64,000 bases of DNA from Deuterostichococcus epilithicus (GCA_033439295.1 JAVTLE010000017.1:1240001-1304000), one strand, 5' to 3'. Counted from the first letter of the stretch, positions 49,401 through 58,654 are shown. Notes: generated by a model not told the origin, from the sequence alone. Translations and numbers: made by a program.

Positions 49401-52400
49401 ATGAAGCAGGGATGCAGGCATGCTGCCGGACACAGCTCTCGAGCGTCGCTGCTCGTAGTGACACGACCCACTTGCTGCAGATCCTAGAGCGTGTGGCGGG
49501 GGAGGTGGGACTGGGATCTTGGGCTCGTGAGCAACCACTGCTACTACTGCACCCTGTGCTCGTGAGTAAGCACCACAACCGTTATTCGCTGAACAGCTTC
49601 GCTAGCATTCCTGATGTTCACTCCGTGCACAGATTCTGGAGCATGTGGCGGCAGAGGCGGGTCTGGACCCTGCGCTCGTGAAGCAGCGCAATTTCATCTC
49701 CGCGCCCGAGCAGTGCCAGCCGGACCTTTTTGCGGACTCGGCGGCGCCGAGCAGTTGCAGCGGCGCCCCGGCGGCCGGCGGCGGACCCGAGTCGGACGAA
49801 TCGGCAGGCGGCGGCGCCGCCTGCTTCCCGGTCTTCAGTGTCGCGGCGGACGGCACGCCGGAGGCGGTTCCTGCAGCGGCAGCAGGCGCGGCGCCGGCAG
49901 ACGAGGCGGGCGCGGGGGACGCACGCGGCGCTGTGGCCCGGCGGCCGTGCTTCGCCGGGCCGGCAGCCGGACTGGCTGAGGGCGAGCAGGTCAGGCACAA
50001 AAGCAGAAGCATTAGGTTGCCTTGCCTGTCGCTGTCGTGCTGCACAGGCGGCGGTCGTGATGCCCGGCTCTGGAAGATCGCATCGCTAACCTCACGGCAA
50101 TCGCCTCCAGAGTGAGGCCAGTTCACTCAGAAGAATCGCGCTGTCTTGAGTCGTGCCTGATCATTGCGGTGCGGATCGCATCGAGTCGATGCGTATTGTT
50201 GTGGCATTGTATCCTAAACCCTGACGGGGTGCTGGTGCCGGCCTTGCACAGGTGCTGCGCACGGCCCAGGGCAAGTGCTTCAAGGCGTCGCTGTTCACGC
50301 TGCCCCGCATCTGGTCGCAGATCCAGGTGTGCTCTGCAGACAACCTGTTGACATCAGAATTCATCTACGAGGCGAACAGGCAGCCCTAGCCTTGCGCCAA
50401 GGTCACATCGACCTGTGCCGCTGCAAGGCATTGCGCAGCTGCGAGCGCCGTTCTACGCGACCACTCCGCAAGGCTGGCTGGGGCGTCGGGCACTGCCGGC
50501 TGATTGCTTTAATGTGTTTGGCGTCATGTGGAACTTGTCCTGCTGCTGCAGGAGCAGTCGGACTTTGCAAGGCGGCAGCAAGCGGTGAAGGACTTTAATG
50601 CAAAGAACGCCTGGCGCAAGCGCGGCATCGCCATTACGCCCTGCAGGTATATTTGACTCAGTCATAAAAGCAGCAACAGCAACAGCAACAGCAGCAGTCC
50701 TTGCTGAAGAGATATGGGCAGGTTGCCCTCTTGCGGCCGCCGCAGAGCGTCCTCATGAGCGTACTCTTGCGCACATCTGCAAACATGTGACATCTCGCAG
50801 ATGCATCAGCAACAGTGCGACGATCAGAACCGTCCTTTTGTGGCCTCGATAACATCAGCCGTTCTCGCCGTCTGTGCTGTGCGCCAGATGCACGCAGGTT
50901 CTGCTGCAGTTTGCCGGCCGTCGTGGGCAGCGTGCCATGAGTCGGCCAATCACCAAACTGCCGTGCACGGCAGCGTGCCAACAATTTGCCATTCACCTGC
51001 TGAGCATCTCACTCAGTGCTGTAGCCGGCCAATGCTTGAAGGTTCCACTGCCGGCCATGTCGAGCAGCGTACAATGAACTTCAGTTTTTCAGTGACTGCT
51101 AGGTCATCACTCATCACTGTCCATTTTCCTTATGCATGTAGGTTCGACTGCAACCCGCCGGCAATGTCGGGCAGCGTGCACGTGTACGCTGATGGCTCCG
51201 TGCTGGTCGCGTCCGGTGGTCTGGAGATGGGGCAGGGCCTCTACACCAAGGTCAAGCAGGTGAGAAGTCAGCACAGATCGATATTCATCAGGTTGTCCTG
51301 CATTACATATGACTCTGTGCTGGGCGTATCTGATGGGCTAGAGATGGGCATTGCCTCTGCACTGAGGTTCAACAACTGCACTTGATAAATAAACTTCGTT
51401 ACGAAGGTCTGTTGCATTTCTTGTGTTTGACGCCACAAATTTTACCTACTGTCTCTGGATGAGAACGGCACCCTGTCACTGGCGGCAATTCGAAAGGCAC
51501 GCCATTGTCAGCACCGCCTGCATCTCCACAGCCAGTCGCAGCTAACCGAGACAACCGCAATGGCCTAAGGGTTTACGCTCGTAGACTCCATCTAGCCTAG
51601 CACAGCGAGCCTACTTTACAGCCGGTGGCAGGTACAAGCACTCCAAGAGAAACACTGCTGCCGTGGCGCTATAAAGTCAAACAGTGTGCAGTTTGCCGCC
51701 ACCGCCAACCATGGCCCGACCTACATGGGTCTCTTCACGGGTCTCGGGTCGTGAGCTGGTTCTGTCTCTTCCAGGTGGCGGCGCACGTTCTGGGCGGGGC
51801 GATTCCAGGCGGCGGGCCGCTGCCGCTGGCGCGCATTAAAGTGGGCGACACCGGCAGCGATGGCCACCCTGGATGCGGAGCCACCTGGTCGTCCACCGGC
51901 TCCGAGGGCGCCTGCCAGGTGAGCCGTCTTTGCTGAACACTTTGGCACAGATACACTAATGTCGTATATGACCATCTCGGCTGCGGCGCGGCGTGCAATC
52001 TTGCAGGTCAGTTTTTCCGGTCCATGTAGTGGGAACAAGCAGAAGAAAATCCTCAACAGCAGTGGCCGGCTGCGGCGCAACTTGGTCACCCACCGGCTCC
52101 ACGGCAGTCTAGCGTCCCTGCAATCGTCGTTGCCGCTGTTGCAGCCACGGTTGTGCCTTGACCGCCCGGTGATGCGTCGCTGCTGCAGTTTCGACAATGC
52201 AAAAAGCCTGCTGGATTGCTTGCCAGCACTGGCAGGCCAGGAGAATTTCCCCTGGCTATGGCGCCGCCTGGTGCTACGTGATTCGCTGGAATAGCACAAA
52301 GTTCCCACAAACGGAAAGGCTATCCTCGATGCTGACCCCATTGGCGGTCGTTATGATGGTGCTTCGGCTGCTCTGCGGATCTCGTAGCTCTTCTGTGCAT

Positions 52401-55400
52401 AGGTTGCCGAAGCACAATGACTTCGTGGTCCTGTAAAGCTTGTGCCGGGCCGGGGTCGCAGCTGATAATTTGGGCAAAGTGGCCTCATAGTCGTCTGCTT
52501 CAGGACTGGCTACCTCCTGCTTCGCGCAGTCCAGACGGCTGAGATGCTGCAACATATGTGACGGCTATGGTTCGATCTGCTGCGCATGGCGCGTCGGTAT
52601 ATCCAGTCCTGAAGCAGCGGTCACTTGCTGAAGCATTACCGATGGCAAACAATAGTGGGCCTATGCTGCTATGGCGCACTGCCAGACGCAGGCTCGAAAA
52701 GTGACAAGTCTTGGCCGCTCCCTAGCCAGCTGTGCTAATGGCAAATTTGATGGCCGTGATGGCCATGAAGCAGGCACAGTGCGGCGTGTCATGCGCGCCG
52801 CTTGATGGCTCTCCTGCGGCTGCAACAAAAGTGTGACGACACGTGTGCGCTTTCATCAAGTCTGAGCTCAATGTCCTCTTATGCAGGCGGTGCGGCTGGC
52901 ATGCGAGAAGGTTGTGGGGAGCCTGGATCTGGTCTGTCAGACTGCGAGTATTGGTACCGTCTTCAGACATGAACTCGTACATCCTCCATGGCTCGCAGGC
53001 AGTGCGGCTGGCGTGCGAGAAGGTGGTCAAGAGCCTGGCGCCGGTCGTGAAGGACGCAGAGCCGGGCGCGAGCTGGAACGACATCATTGAGGCGGCGCAG
53101 GGCGACGGCGATGGCTTCACGCCCACCAAGGTAATCTAACTTCCTCCGATACCGAAACAGACACCGAATGTTCGGCCTTGCAGAAAGCTGTGCAACACAT
53201 CTTGGAGCCGAGGCGGCGCAGGGCGATGGCGACGGCTTTGCGGTAACAGAGGTTTGCGCTGCGGCCGGCTCGTGGCCTGACAGATGGGCATGCCTTTGTT
53301 GGCGAAGGCCCCAACACCATGCTGACAGGTTGAGGCAGGCTCCGCAGAGAGCAGTTGGCTTGGCATCATAAAGAGGGATAAGAAGCTCCTGGCTGAACTT
53401 GTTGTCGTACACAATCGTCAAAGTCCCGCGGCATGGGACAACACATCCTGCTTCCGTCCCTGTACTCCGTCTTCGACTGCAGCACCAATTTCTACGGTCG
53501 AATACTATCGTAAACCCAACAGAAGCAGTTTATATCCTACCCTGAAAATGCTCTAGATCCGCAACCCGCGTTTTAATTTACCGAAGACTGCAACATCCTC
53601 AGCAGCATCATCACAGCTGTTCCTGTAAACCCACTTCATATCGAGCTCAATGAGCAGAGTCGTGCATATGTTCATGCTGACCCAGATTTGCCGTGCAGGT
53701 GTGCTCGAGCATGCCGGTGTGGTGGTCAGCTTGCCAGGCGTCAGCAACGCTGCCAGAATGCACCACAACACATGGGCTCGACTCAAGGCCTGTCTAGGGT
53801 TCTGGTGGCTGCGCTGTTCATTCATGGCTCCGCTGAGGGTTTTATCTGCCTCAGGTTTGCAGGAGCGCGCTAGCATGGTGGAACGGGGTGACGTTCGGCG
53901 GCAAGGATGCCGCCATAGAGAACCTGTCCCATGTGGCCTTTGGCGCACGATTCCTTGAACTTGTCCATTCACATATAGGTTTCATCATTGTGCAGGGGCG
54001 CCTGAGCACGCAGTCGTCGGCAAGCAGCTGTCCTGGGTGGCATTCTGGGAATCAAATGAGAGAAGTTCTGGGCTACAAGTCTGTTGTCAGAATTCGTTTC
54101 TTCTTATTGTCCGGCAGGTCTGCATGAGCGCGCTGGCGTGGTGGGACGGCTCCGCGGTCGGCGGCGATCAAGCTGGCAAGGAGCAGCTGTCCTACGTCGC
54201 CTTTGGCGCAGCCGTCTCCGAGGTCGAGGTCGACGTGCTGACGGGCGAGAAGCTGCTGCTGCGCACCGACATCCTGTTCGACTGCGGGCACAGCCTCAAC
54301 CCGGGCATCGACATCGGGCAGGCGCGCCTCGCCTGGCGTAAATCTGACTTCAAACGTGCACCGTGTCTACAGCCGCTCGACGGTTAGGGTTGTTGCCTGT
54401 GCGTTGCTGAGTGGAGCAGGAGCAGGCGGCCTGCCGCGCTTGTGTTGCGTGACCCCTGGAAATGAAAACCCGAAGGCCCAAATGCAAAAAGGAAAGGTAG
54501 GGCATCTCTATTGCACATGCATGGTACTCTGAATAGCCAGCGAACTTTTGCTGTATGCTGTCGCCTGTGCTGGCTGTGCGAGCAGGAGTGCTTGACATGC
54601 ACCCCGGCACCGCTGGCGCCGGAGACAGGTACCAGCCCATGAGCATGGTCCCGAACGCGCCCCGATGGGCCGGTCCACAAATGCTCTACCGCTTTCATGC
54701 ATGACATTCATCTGCACGAACGTCCGAATCCACCGACTGTAATCTGCAGTGCAGATCGAAGGCACCCTTGCTCCTTCGTGCGGGCTGGGCATGCGAGGCA
54801 CTGGAGCAGGGGCCCCTTGCCGCCCGACGGCTGCGTCCAAATAGAATCGATTTAAATCTCTTTTACACCTTGTTTCATCTGGTTTCCTTTTTCGCAGGTG
54901 GAGGGCGCCTTTGTGCAGGGCCTGGGCATCCAGACCCTGGAGCAGGTGGTGGTCGCGCCTGATGGCCGCCTGGTGACGGAGGGCACCTGGCTGTACAAGA
55001 TCCCGACGCCCGCGGACGTGCCACGACAGCTGAACGTGACGTTCCTGGCGGTAGGTTTTACCGTACTTTTTTTGTCTGAGTATTACATCGTGACGGAGGG
55101 CACCTGGCCGTACAAGGTCTGGACGCCCGCGGACATGCCGCGGCAGCTGAACGTGACGTTCCTGACGGTGAGATCTGGAGAGTAGTCCTGCTTCCTTTGC
55201 AGACTCTCCTCATCTTAGTGTGGCATTGTGACGGAGCGCGCCTTCAGATTCAAGATGCCGAGGTCCGCAGACGCCGATGTCAGGGCACTTAGCCAGCGAC
55301 GTGTGTTGTATGTCTCGAGCAGTCGAGCAGGGCGCCCCTCCCGCCCGCGCTTGTAGGAAACGGCTGCCAATGATGGGTGCAGATGGCGCGGCGCAGTCCG

Positions 55401-56458
55401 GGCCCACTGGGCTGCCGCTGCGCTCGCTGGCTGCTCTCCTCGGCTAGGGCTAAGCCTGCCTGACACATCGCGAACCGGTCCACCTGACACATCGCGAACC
55501 GGTCCACCTGCGAAGATTGCAGAAAGTAGAATGGGCCAAACCAAGTTCACCCTTAAGGCGATGCTGCGTGCGGAACCGCCGCATGCGCACCCGCACCCGA
55601 CTGCGCCAGGCCGGGTACCGAATTTTGTTTGTTTCTACCTTTGCACGACTCGCCCAACCCCGCGCGGGGGGGAGGGGTTCCGCCGCGAGAGGGGGGGCAT
55701 GGGAGCAGGGCTGCCAGCGAGCCGTGCCTCGTGCTATCCACCAGTGTGACGGGCACTAAACCCTATCTGATTTGCGCCGCGCAGAACTCGCCCAACCCGA
55801 AGGGCGTCATGAGCAGCAAGGCGTCCGGCGAGCCGTGCCTCATGCTGTCCACCGGCGTGCTGACGGCGCTGCAGAACGCGGCCGCGGCGGCGCGCGCAGA
55901 GTTCCCGGGCTGCACCGGCAGCGGCGGCGGCGGCGGCGGTGCAACACAGGTGCAACCGCAGCATCGCTGTTGCTGTCAACGTTACAATCCGGAAGTCGAT
56001 TGACTGAGAGCATCCTTTTGCGCGGCCCCCACATACTGTCGGCAGCTGTGTGCCTGCTTGGCCACTCCACAGAGCTCGTGGATAGCTTCACGCCCTGTGC
56101 TCTGCCTGTTCGAGCCGGCTGCCACAATGCTAGGTCACCCGGCCTGCATCACGGCACCGGGACTGCGGGCGACGGCAGGCCCAGGTCCAGCGGTGCTTGA
56201 AGCATTGCTTGACCAATAGCACTGGCACACACCTGCTGGCTTCCACCGATCGTCCTGCCTGCCTTGACGCCCCAGGGTGCCTGGCGGGCTCTGACGGCGC
56301 CGGCGACGACTGTCAAGCTGCGCCAAGCAGCTGGCGACTTTTGCGTTGCCGATGTCCTGGAGGCGGCGCTGGATGGTGGCGGCGCCGGTAGCGGTCAGCA
56401 GGGCAGCGACAGCCCGGCGGCAGGGGCCTCCAGCGACGGCAGCTGGGAGGTACTGTGA
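35767..56458 (+). CDS. AO: Plant-type molybdenum-cofactor aldehyde oxidase
   Basis: Aldehyde oxidases oxidise aldehydes to acids (in plants abscisic and indole aldehydes) through Mo-cofactor, two 2Fe-2S clusters and FAD, passing electrons to O2. Thirty-two exons join in one frame over 20.7 kb (1456 aa; plant enzymes about 1350). Order: CGEGGCGAC and NSC (cluster I), QCGFCTPG and LCRCTGYRPI (cluster II), LAGNTGAG and ATIGGNLTLA (FAD), ASGEALYTSDI, SQQHFYMEPQ, LGGAFGGKSS, RGPGYLQ, GGLEMGQG, LFDCGHSLNP, VEGAFVQGLG and ASGEP with the catalytic Glu. Serine follows GGAFGGK where xanthine dehydrogenase has Glu, and the linkers match plant AO, so this is AO rather than XDH. Exon 23 has a ~90-residue Ala/Gly insert. 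Four donors are GC. Substrate unknown. Confidence 0.95.
37465..37745 (+). repeat. Intron-only duplications in aldehyde oxidase intron 4
   Basis: Two tandem ~50-bp units (about 37502-37598) share ttctccc-tgggt-ttgct-aacgt and accagga. The intron's first ~25 bp (ccaatgtccattagtgtg) recurs near 37726. These copies contain no known exon sequence, so the duplication process is not limited to exons. Confidence 0.7.
38061..38145 (+). repeat. Echo of aldehyde oxidase exon 5
   Basis: It keeps an acceptor-like cgcagagcctg-c-ggctg and then gatctggaggacct against the real exon at 38202-38318; about 80 percent identical by eye. Confidence 0.85.
38925..38985 (+). repeat. Echo of aldehyde oxidase exon 7
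   Basis: acaccggcggtggcatctgcaaggagaccc copies acaccggtgccggcatctacaaggagacct at 39052, in direct orientation. Confidence 0.82.
39957..40170 (+). repeat. Two echoes of aldehyde oxidase exon 9
   Basis: Copies at 39957-40035 and 40080-40170. The second parallels the real exon for ~75 bp (gcaggcaagcatgtgc against gcaggcacgcacgtgc, then atcgatggcggca). It keeps an acceptor but breaks frame. Confidence 0.85.
40668..40800 (+). repeat. Long echo of aldehyde oxidase exon 10
   Basis: About 130 bp parallels nearly the whole of exon 10 (40826-40934). It begins acaggaccgcatccgt against gcaggactgcatcggt and includes gaccttctgcg against gaccggcgtcag. It has an open frame for much of its length. Confidence 0.78.
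41148..41480 (+). repeat. Echoes on both sides of aldehyde oxidase exon 11
   Basis: Acceptor-side copy at 41148-41215 (gtaggtggcgcggcgc against gcaggtggcgcaacgc). Donor-side copy at 41402-41480 (tggctgacgtgcgggt and ggccacttcga, then ttggtagcatgc against ttggtaagctgc). The real exon is 41244-41367. Confidence 0.87.
42481..42650 (+). repeat. Two echoes upstream of aldehyde oxidase exon 13
   Basis: Copies at 42481-42545 and 42588-42650 of the cagctggcgaggctgttggg region (42720-42739). The second begins with cgcagctggcgcgactgctggg. Confidence 0.75.
42898..42990 (+). repeat. Echo downstream of aldehyde oxidase exon 13
   Basis: It keeps ctgccggtagagaagcatgctgtgcgtctgcag against ctgcctgtggagaaggacgctgtgcggctgcag and stays open in frame (LPVEKHAVRLQ against LPVEKDAVRLQ). 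Confidence 0.9.
44933..45370 (+). repeat. Four successive echoes of aldehyde oxidase exon 18 start
   Basis: Four direct copies of the first 45-75 bp of exon 18 (45431-45567) with their acceptor side lie one after another: about 44933-45000, 45034-45110, 45232-45300 and 45308-45370. All keep a gacagaa/ggcggac-gag-accc-g motif in different states of decay. This is the densest echo array in the window. Confidence 0.85.
45750..45935 (+). repeat. Two echoes upstream of aldehyde oxidase exon 19
   Basis: Copies near 45750-45805 (ggtggcggtgctggaagagggcgg) and 45879-45935 (ttgcagcagccggcgatgccagacgagggc) of the exon start gcaggctgcagtggcggtgccggacgagggcgg. A donor-side echo follows the exon at 46182-46230. 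Confidence 0.82.
47478..47565 (+). repeat. Echo downstream of aldehyde oxidase exon 21
   Basis: gtgctatgttggcgg and ccggcaacgga...ctcgc parallel the exon end gcgccatgctggcggg...caggcgacgacctt; moderate similarity. Confidence 0.6.
48488..48845 (+). repeat. Echoes on both sides of aldehyde oxidase exon 22
   Basis: Upstream copy 48488-48565 keeps tgcaggcgcacgcgat and gctgaag. Downstream copy 48780-48845 keeps ccgcacaccatcatgc and gctgccatggtc. The real exon is 48613-48726. Confidence 0.88.
49478..49535 (+). repeat. Echo upstream of aldehyde oxidase exon 23
   Basis: gcagatcctagagcgtgtggcgg copies acagattctggagcatgtggcgg at 49630, including the acceptor and first 14 codons. Confidence 0.85.
50668..50697. 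repeat. CAACAG-type microsatellite
   Basis: Runs of agcaac/agcagc units just inside aldehyde oxidase intron 25. Confidence 0.8.
50891..51078 (+). repeat. Echoes upstream of aldehyde oxidase exon 26
   Basis: Copies at 50891-50945 and 51033-51078 of aggttcgactgcaacccgccggcaatgtcgggcagcgtgca. A donor-side copy follows the exon at 51300-51365, keeping gctgggcgtatctgatggg and gagatgggca. Confidence 0.88.
52052..52115 (+). repeat. Echo downstream of aldehyde oxidase exon 27
   Basis: It keeps tggtc-cccaccggctcc-cggc near the exon end tggtcgtccaccggctccgagggc. Confidence 0.65.
52874..52965 (+). repeat. Upstream echo of aldehyde oxidase exon 28
   Basis: An acceptor plus AVRLACEKVVGSL against the real AVRLACEKVVKSL. 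A donor-side echo lies at 53191-53255 (gaggcggcgcagggcgatggcgacggctt). Confidence 0.9.
53688..54060 (+). repeat. Three echoes upstream of aldehyde oxidase exon 29
   Basis: Copies at 53688-53750, 53868-53972 and 53994-54060. The middle one covers ~100 bp and still reads ...LSHVAFGA against the real LSYVAFGA. Confidence 0.85.
54764..54835 (+). repeat. Echo upstream of aldehyde oxidase exon 30
   Basis: It parallels ggcgcctttgtgcagggcctgggcatcc and ctggagcagg at 54903 onward; moderate similarity with a lost frame. Confidence 0.7.
55078..55180 (+). repeat. Near-intact second copy of aldehyde oxidase exon 30 end
   Basis: About 90 percent identical to 54972-55056. It translates VTEGTWPYKVWTPADMPRQ against VTEGTWLYKIPTPADVPRQ, with its own donor (gacggtgaga). 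The 27 bp between the two copies is open in the same frame. A third, weaker copy follows at 55216-55290. Confidence 0.93.
55459..55506. repeat. Perfect 24-bp tandem duplication
   Basis: Two exact adjacent copies of a unit beginning cctgacacatcgcgaaccgg in aldehyde oxidase intron 30. It looks like a very recent event. Confidence 0.9.
55640..55748 (+). repeat. Echo upstream of aldehyde oxidase exon 31
   Basis: It contains actcgcccaacccc and gcgagccgtgcctcgtgct-tccac, corresponding to the exon's actcgcccaacccg and gcgagccgtgcctcatgctgtccac, with G-run insertions between. Confidence 0.88.
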
Positions 56459-57641
56459 TAGTCGTCCGATACTGTGGTGGGACGGGATGGGAGCGCACAC
56501 CGACGGTCGGCGGCGCTATGGCACTGACCTTCGTATGGGGTGTTGTCGTGTGGGGGCCGGGGAGCAAATCCCTGCAATTCAATGTGTTGTTTTGTATTAC
56601 CATTGCTGTGTGACCAGTGTCCGAGAAGAATAGAGCAAGGGCTCCAGACGCTCGAGAATCACGACAGAGCTGTGAATGGAACTATGCTTGTTGCCAGGCT
56701 ATTGTTGAGAGTGTGCAGCTGCAGCGGCCATCCTGTGCAGTGCAACAACAAACGTCTTGTGCAGCACCGCACTGCTCGCGCCACGGAGGCCTGGGGCGTG
56801 GAACTTGTACTCGCCAATTTTCGATGGCCGCCGCCCATCGAGCGTCCGTTGCCAACCGCCCATGCTGGGCGGTAAACGAGCGCCGGGTTTCTTTGCTACT
56901 CACGACATGACATCCCAGCAGGTTTGTACTAATAAAGCGTGGGGAAGTAGTGAGCAAATTACTTTGAAAGTTTGGTAGCAGCGAAGCCGAGCAACCGGAC
57001 TGAAGACCACCGGGACATCATGATGGTAATGCCCAGAGCAATCGCGACCGCAGGGCGGCGGTCACGCGGTCACGCAATCTGTCTGCCTCGGCACTGTTGA
57101 GCGTTATGGGCGGGGGGTAGCACATCGAACAACAGCCCATAGAGAGCGCGGCTGCCCTGCGGCACGCCGCTGCGTCGTATCCAATTATTTGCTTTTCACG
57201 GCGTGCCTTTTTAGGCTCAGCGAAAGCATGAGCAACTCATAGTGTTCAGCAATGAAGCTGAGGTAGCGAGGGTGCGGCAGCAAGCGGAGGAACCCTGTTT
57301 ACTGAGGGTCAAAGCTGGTCGCAGTGTGCGAAAGGCGCTGCATGCGGACTCATGACCATGAGCATTAGCCATGTTTGGCGTCACGCCAGGGCAGCGGTGC
57401 CTGGCGGGCGGCGGGATATCCATGACGGACAGCGAGCACCGCCGCTCCCGCGAGGCGAGCGGCGGGCCGGGCTTGACAGAGTCCGCGCAGCGAGGGTTTA
57501 GCCCTTCGATCTTGGCACGTTGCCAGTTCCGCTAATTACATTTATAGCAAATTTGGGGATGAGATCAATCGAATTTGCGAAAATTCATGTGCGTTCCATG
57601 CGTAGGAACCGCCAACTACGTTGGCACGCTCGCAAGAGTAC
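56459..57641. other. 3' flank of aldehyde oxidase and intergenic region
   Basis: It contains the aldehyde oxidase 3' untranslated region. I found no TGTAA; an aataaa-containing stretch lies near 56930. The rest (to 57641) shows no supported gene. Confidence 0.5.
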
Positions 57642-57715
57642 GTTCGGATGGTCTAGTTGGTTATGACGTCAGTCTAACACACTGAAGGTCCGGGGATCGA
57701 AACCCTGTCCGAATA
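57642..57715 (+). tRNA. tRNA-Val (AAC)
   Basis: 74 nt fold as a cloverleaf: acceptor GTTCGGA with TCCGAAT (one G-U), D stem GTC/GAC, anticodon stem TCAGT/ACTGA around loop CTAACAC (anticodon AAC), and T stem CGGGG/CCCTG. The T loop is ATCGAAA, with A at position 54 as in some eukaryotic tRNAs. The A-box-like TGGTCTAGTTGG is present. A six-T terminator follows. Only the unusual T loop leaves some doubt about function. Confidence 0.85.
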
Positions 57716-58066
57716 CGCACTTTTTTCACATCAGTGAGCAGGTGCAAGGCAACTTGTCATGAGTCACCTGCTGCCGGGCATGTTGTGTGTTGTGAGTTTA
57801 CGTACCGGGAAAGCATCACACGGTGCTGCAGCGACAATAATGCTGCGGCAAAGTCGACACAGTTGGAATGGATTGCTGTATATAACAGATCGACAAGTCG
57901 ATCCAGAAATCTTGGCAGCCTGCCCTCGCTGGGCATCGGCTACTCGCTCTGGTTGAACAAAACCGAGCAGCCCCAGCTGATGACAACAAAGTCTCGGCAA
58001 ATTCGAGCACCCCTTGCATACACACCTTACTTCTTCGTTGCCACATCCATCCTCGTCGTCAGCACC
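57716..58066. other. Spacer with no supported gene
   Basis: Apart from the tRNA terminator, open frames on both strands here have no recognisable motif. Confidence 0.4.
57721..57726 (+). terminator. RNA polymerase III terminator of tRNA-Val(AAC)
   Basis: TTTTTT starting six bases after the tRNA discriminator base. Confidence 0.8.
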
Positions 58067-58654
58067 ATGGCCTCGCTGAAGGACGGCGGCTGCTGTGGCG
58101 GCAGTCCTGCTTCTACTCGTGGTTACGGCGTCGGCGAGAGTGCTGAGGGAGACACGTAAGCGCATGGCGGTCCTCCCACCACAAACCATCAGATGCACGA
58201 GTCTTGGCAGGCAGAAGACACAGTAAGGTTGCAGCTTTACCATCCAGAGATCATGCACAAGCGACTCGAAGGCTGATCGGACGCCAATTAGCAATACGTA
58301 GATAAGCTGTCTCGCACTAAATTCCGTTGCGGCCTGCATCTCGTGCCGCTGTTGACGTCCTAGAAATCGTTTGTGCTAGCATTACTTGATACTGTCCAAC
58401 ATTGTGCTTCTGACATATCATCATGCACCTATAGAGTGGCAGGTTCTTTGCGGTTGTCGAATTCATGCCGGCTCAACAGATCTGCGTCCAACGCTCTGAT
58501 CGATATATCTTTTACGAAATATTTTGACGGAATATTTTGACAGATCGTATACAGTGCATGGACCTCGAAGACCAGTCAGCTTGAAGAACTTCTTCCTTTC
58601 CAACATGAGTGCACAGTTTGACAAGGACCAGGAAAGCAGGCCGCCTCACAGTGT
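58067..58654 (+). CDS. Candidate small protein gene, exons 1-2 (unrecognised)
   Basis: An ATG in a strong context (caccATGGcc) opens 58067-58155 (MASLKDGGCCGGSP...), ending in a good donor (acac, gtaagc) at phase 2. A polypyrimidine-poor but usable acceptor (tttgacag) at 58543 restores phase and continues YTVHGPRRPVSLKNFF from 58544. The second exon runs into the inverted-repeat element at 58654. I do not recognise the protein. Right after the element comes gtaagcc, which could be the displaced donor of exon 2. This is splice-site inference only. Confidence 0.35.

Larger units (their letters stand above)
43651..56458 (+). other. AO: Aldehyde oxidase exons 14-32 (molybdenum-binding domain)
   Basis: Exons 43651-43776, 43977-44117, 44347-44406, 44531-44603, 45431-45567, 45985-46098, 46787-46940, 47262-47410, 48613-48726, 49633-49989, 50252-50326, 50552-50646, 51142-51259, 51775-51918, 52999-53130, 54118-54321, 54898-55050, 55785-55949, 56276-56458. 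GC donors follow 44117, 45567, 48726 and 54321; each join is fixed by conserved sequence (VAASQ-REAED, YMEPQ-AAVAVPDE, VIEQ-ILEHVA, IGQ-VEGAF). The final exon ends with an acidic, Ser/Gly-rich tail (SWEVL, stop TGA). Confidence 0.9.

Noticed and set aside
35767-56458. Xanthine dehydrogenase as the identity of the molybdoenzyme
   Set aside because: The Glu expected right after the GGxFGGK loop in xanthine dehydrogenase is Ser here, and cluster and linker sequences follow plant aldehyde oxidase.
35767-56458. Two or more tandem aldehyde oxidase genes, suggested by repeated motif hits
   Set aside because: All repeated hits are partial exon-edge copies inside introns; only one chain of exons keeps phase from start to stop.
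57420-57540. GC-rich segment as a structured RNA
   Set aside because: I could not fold it into any known RNA class or find conserved boxes.
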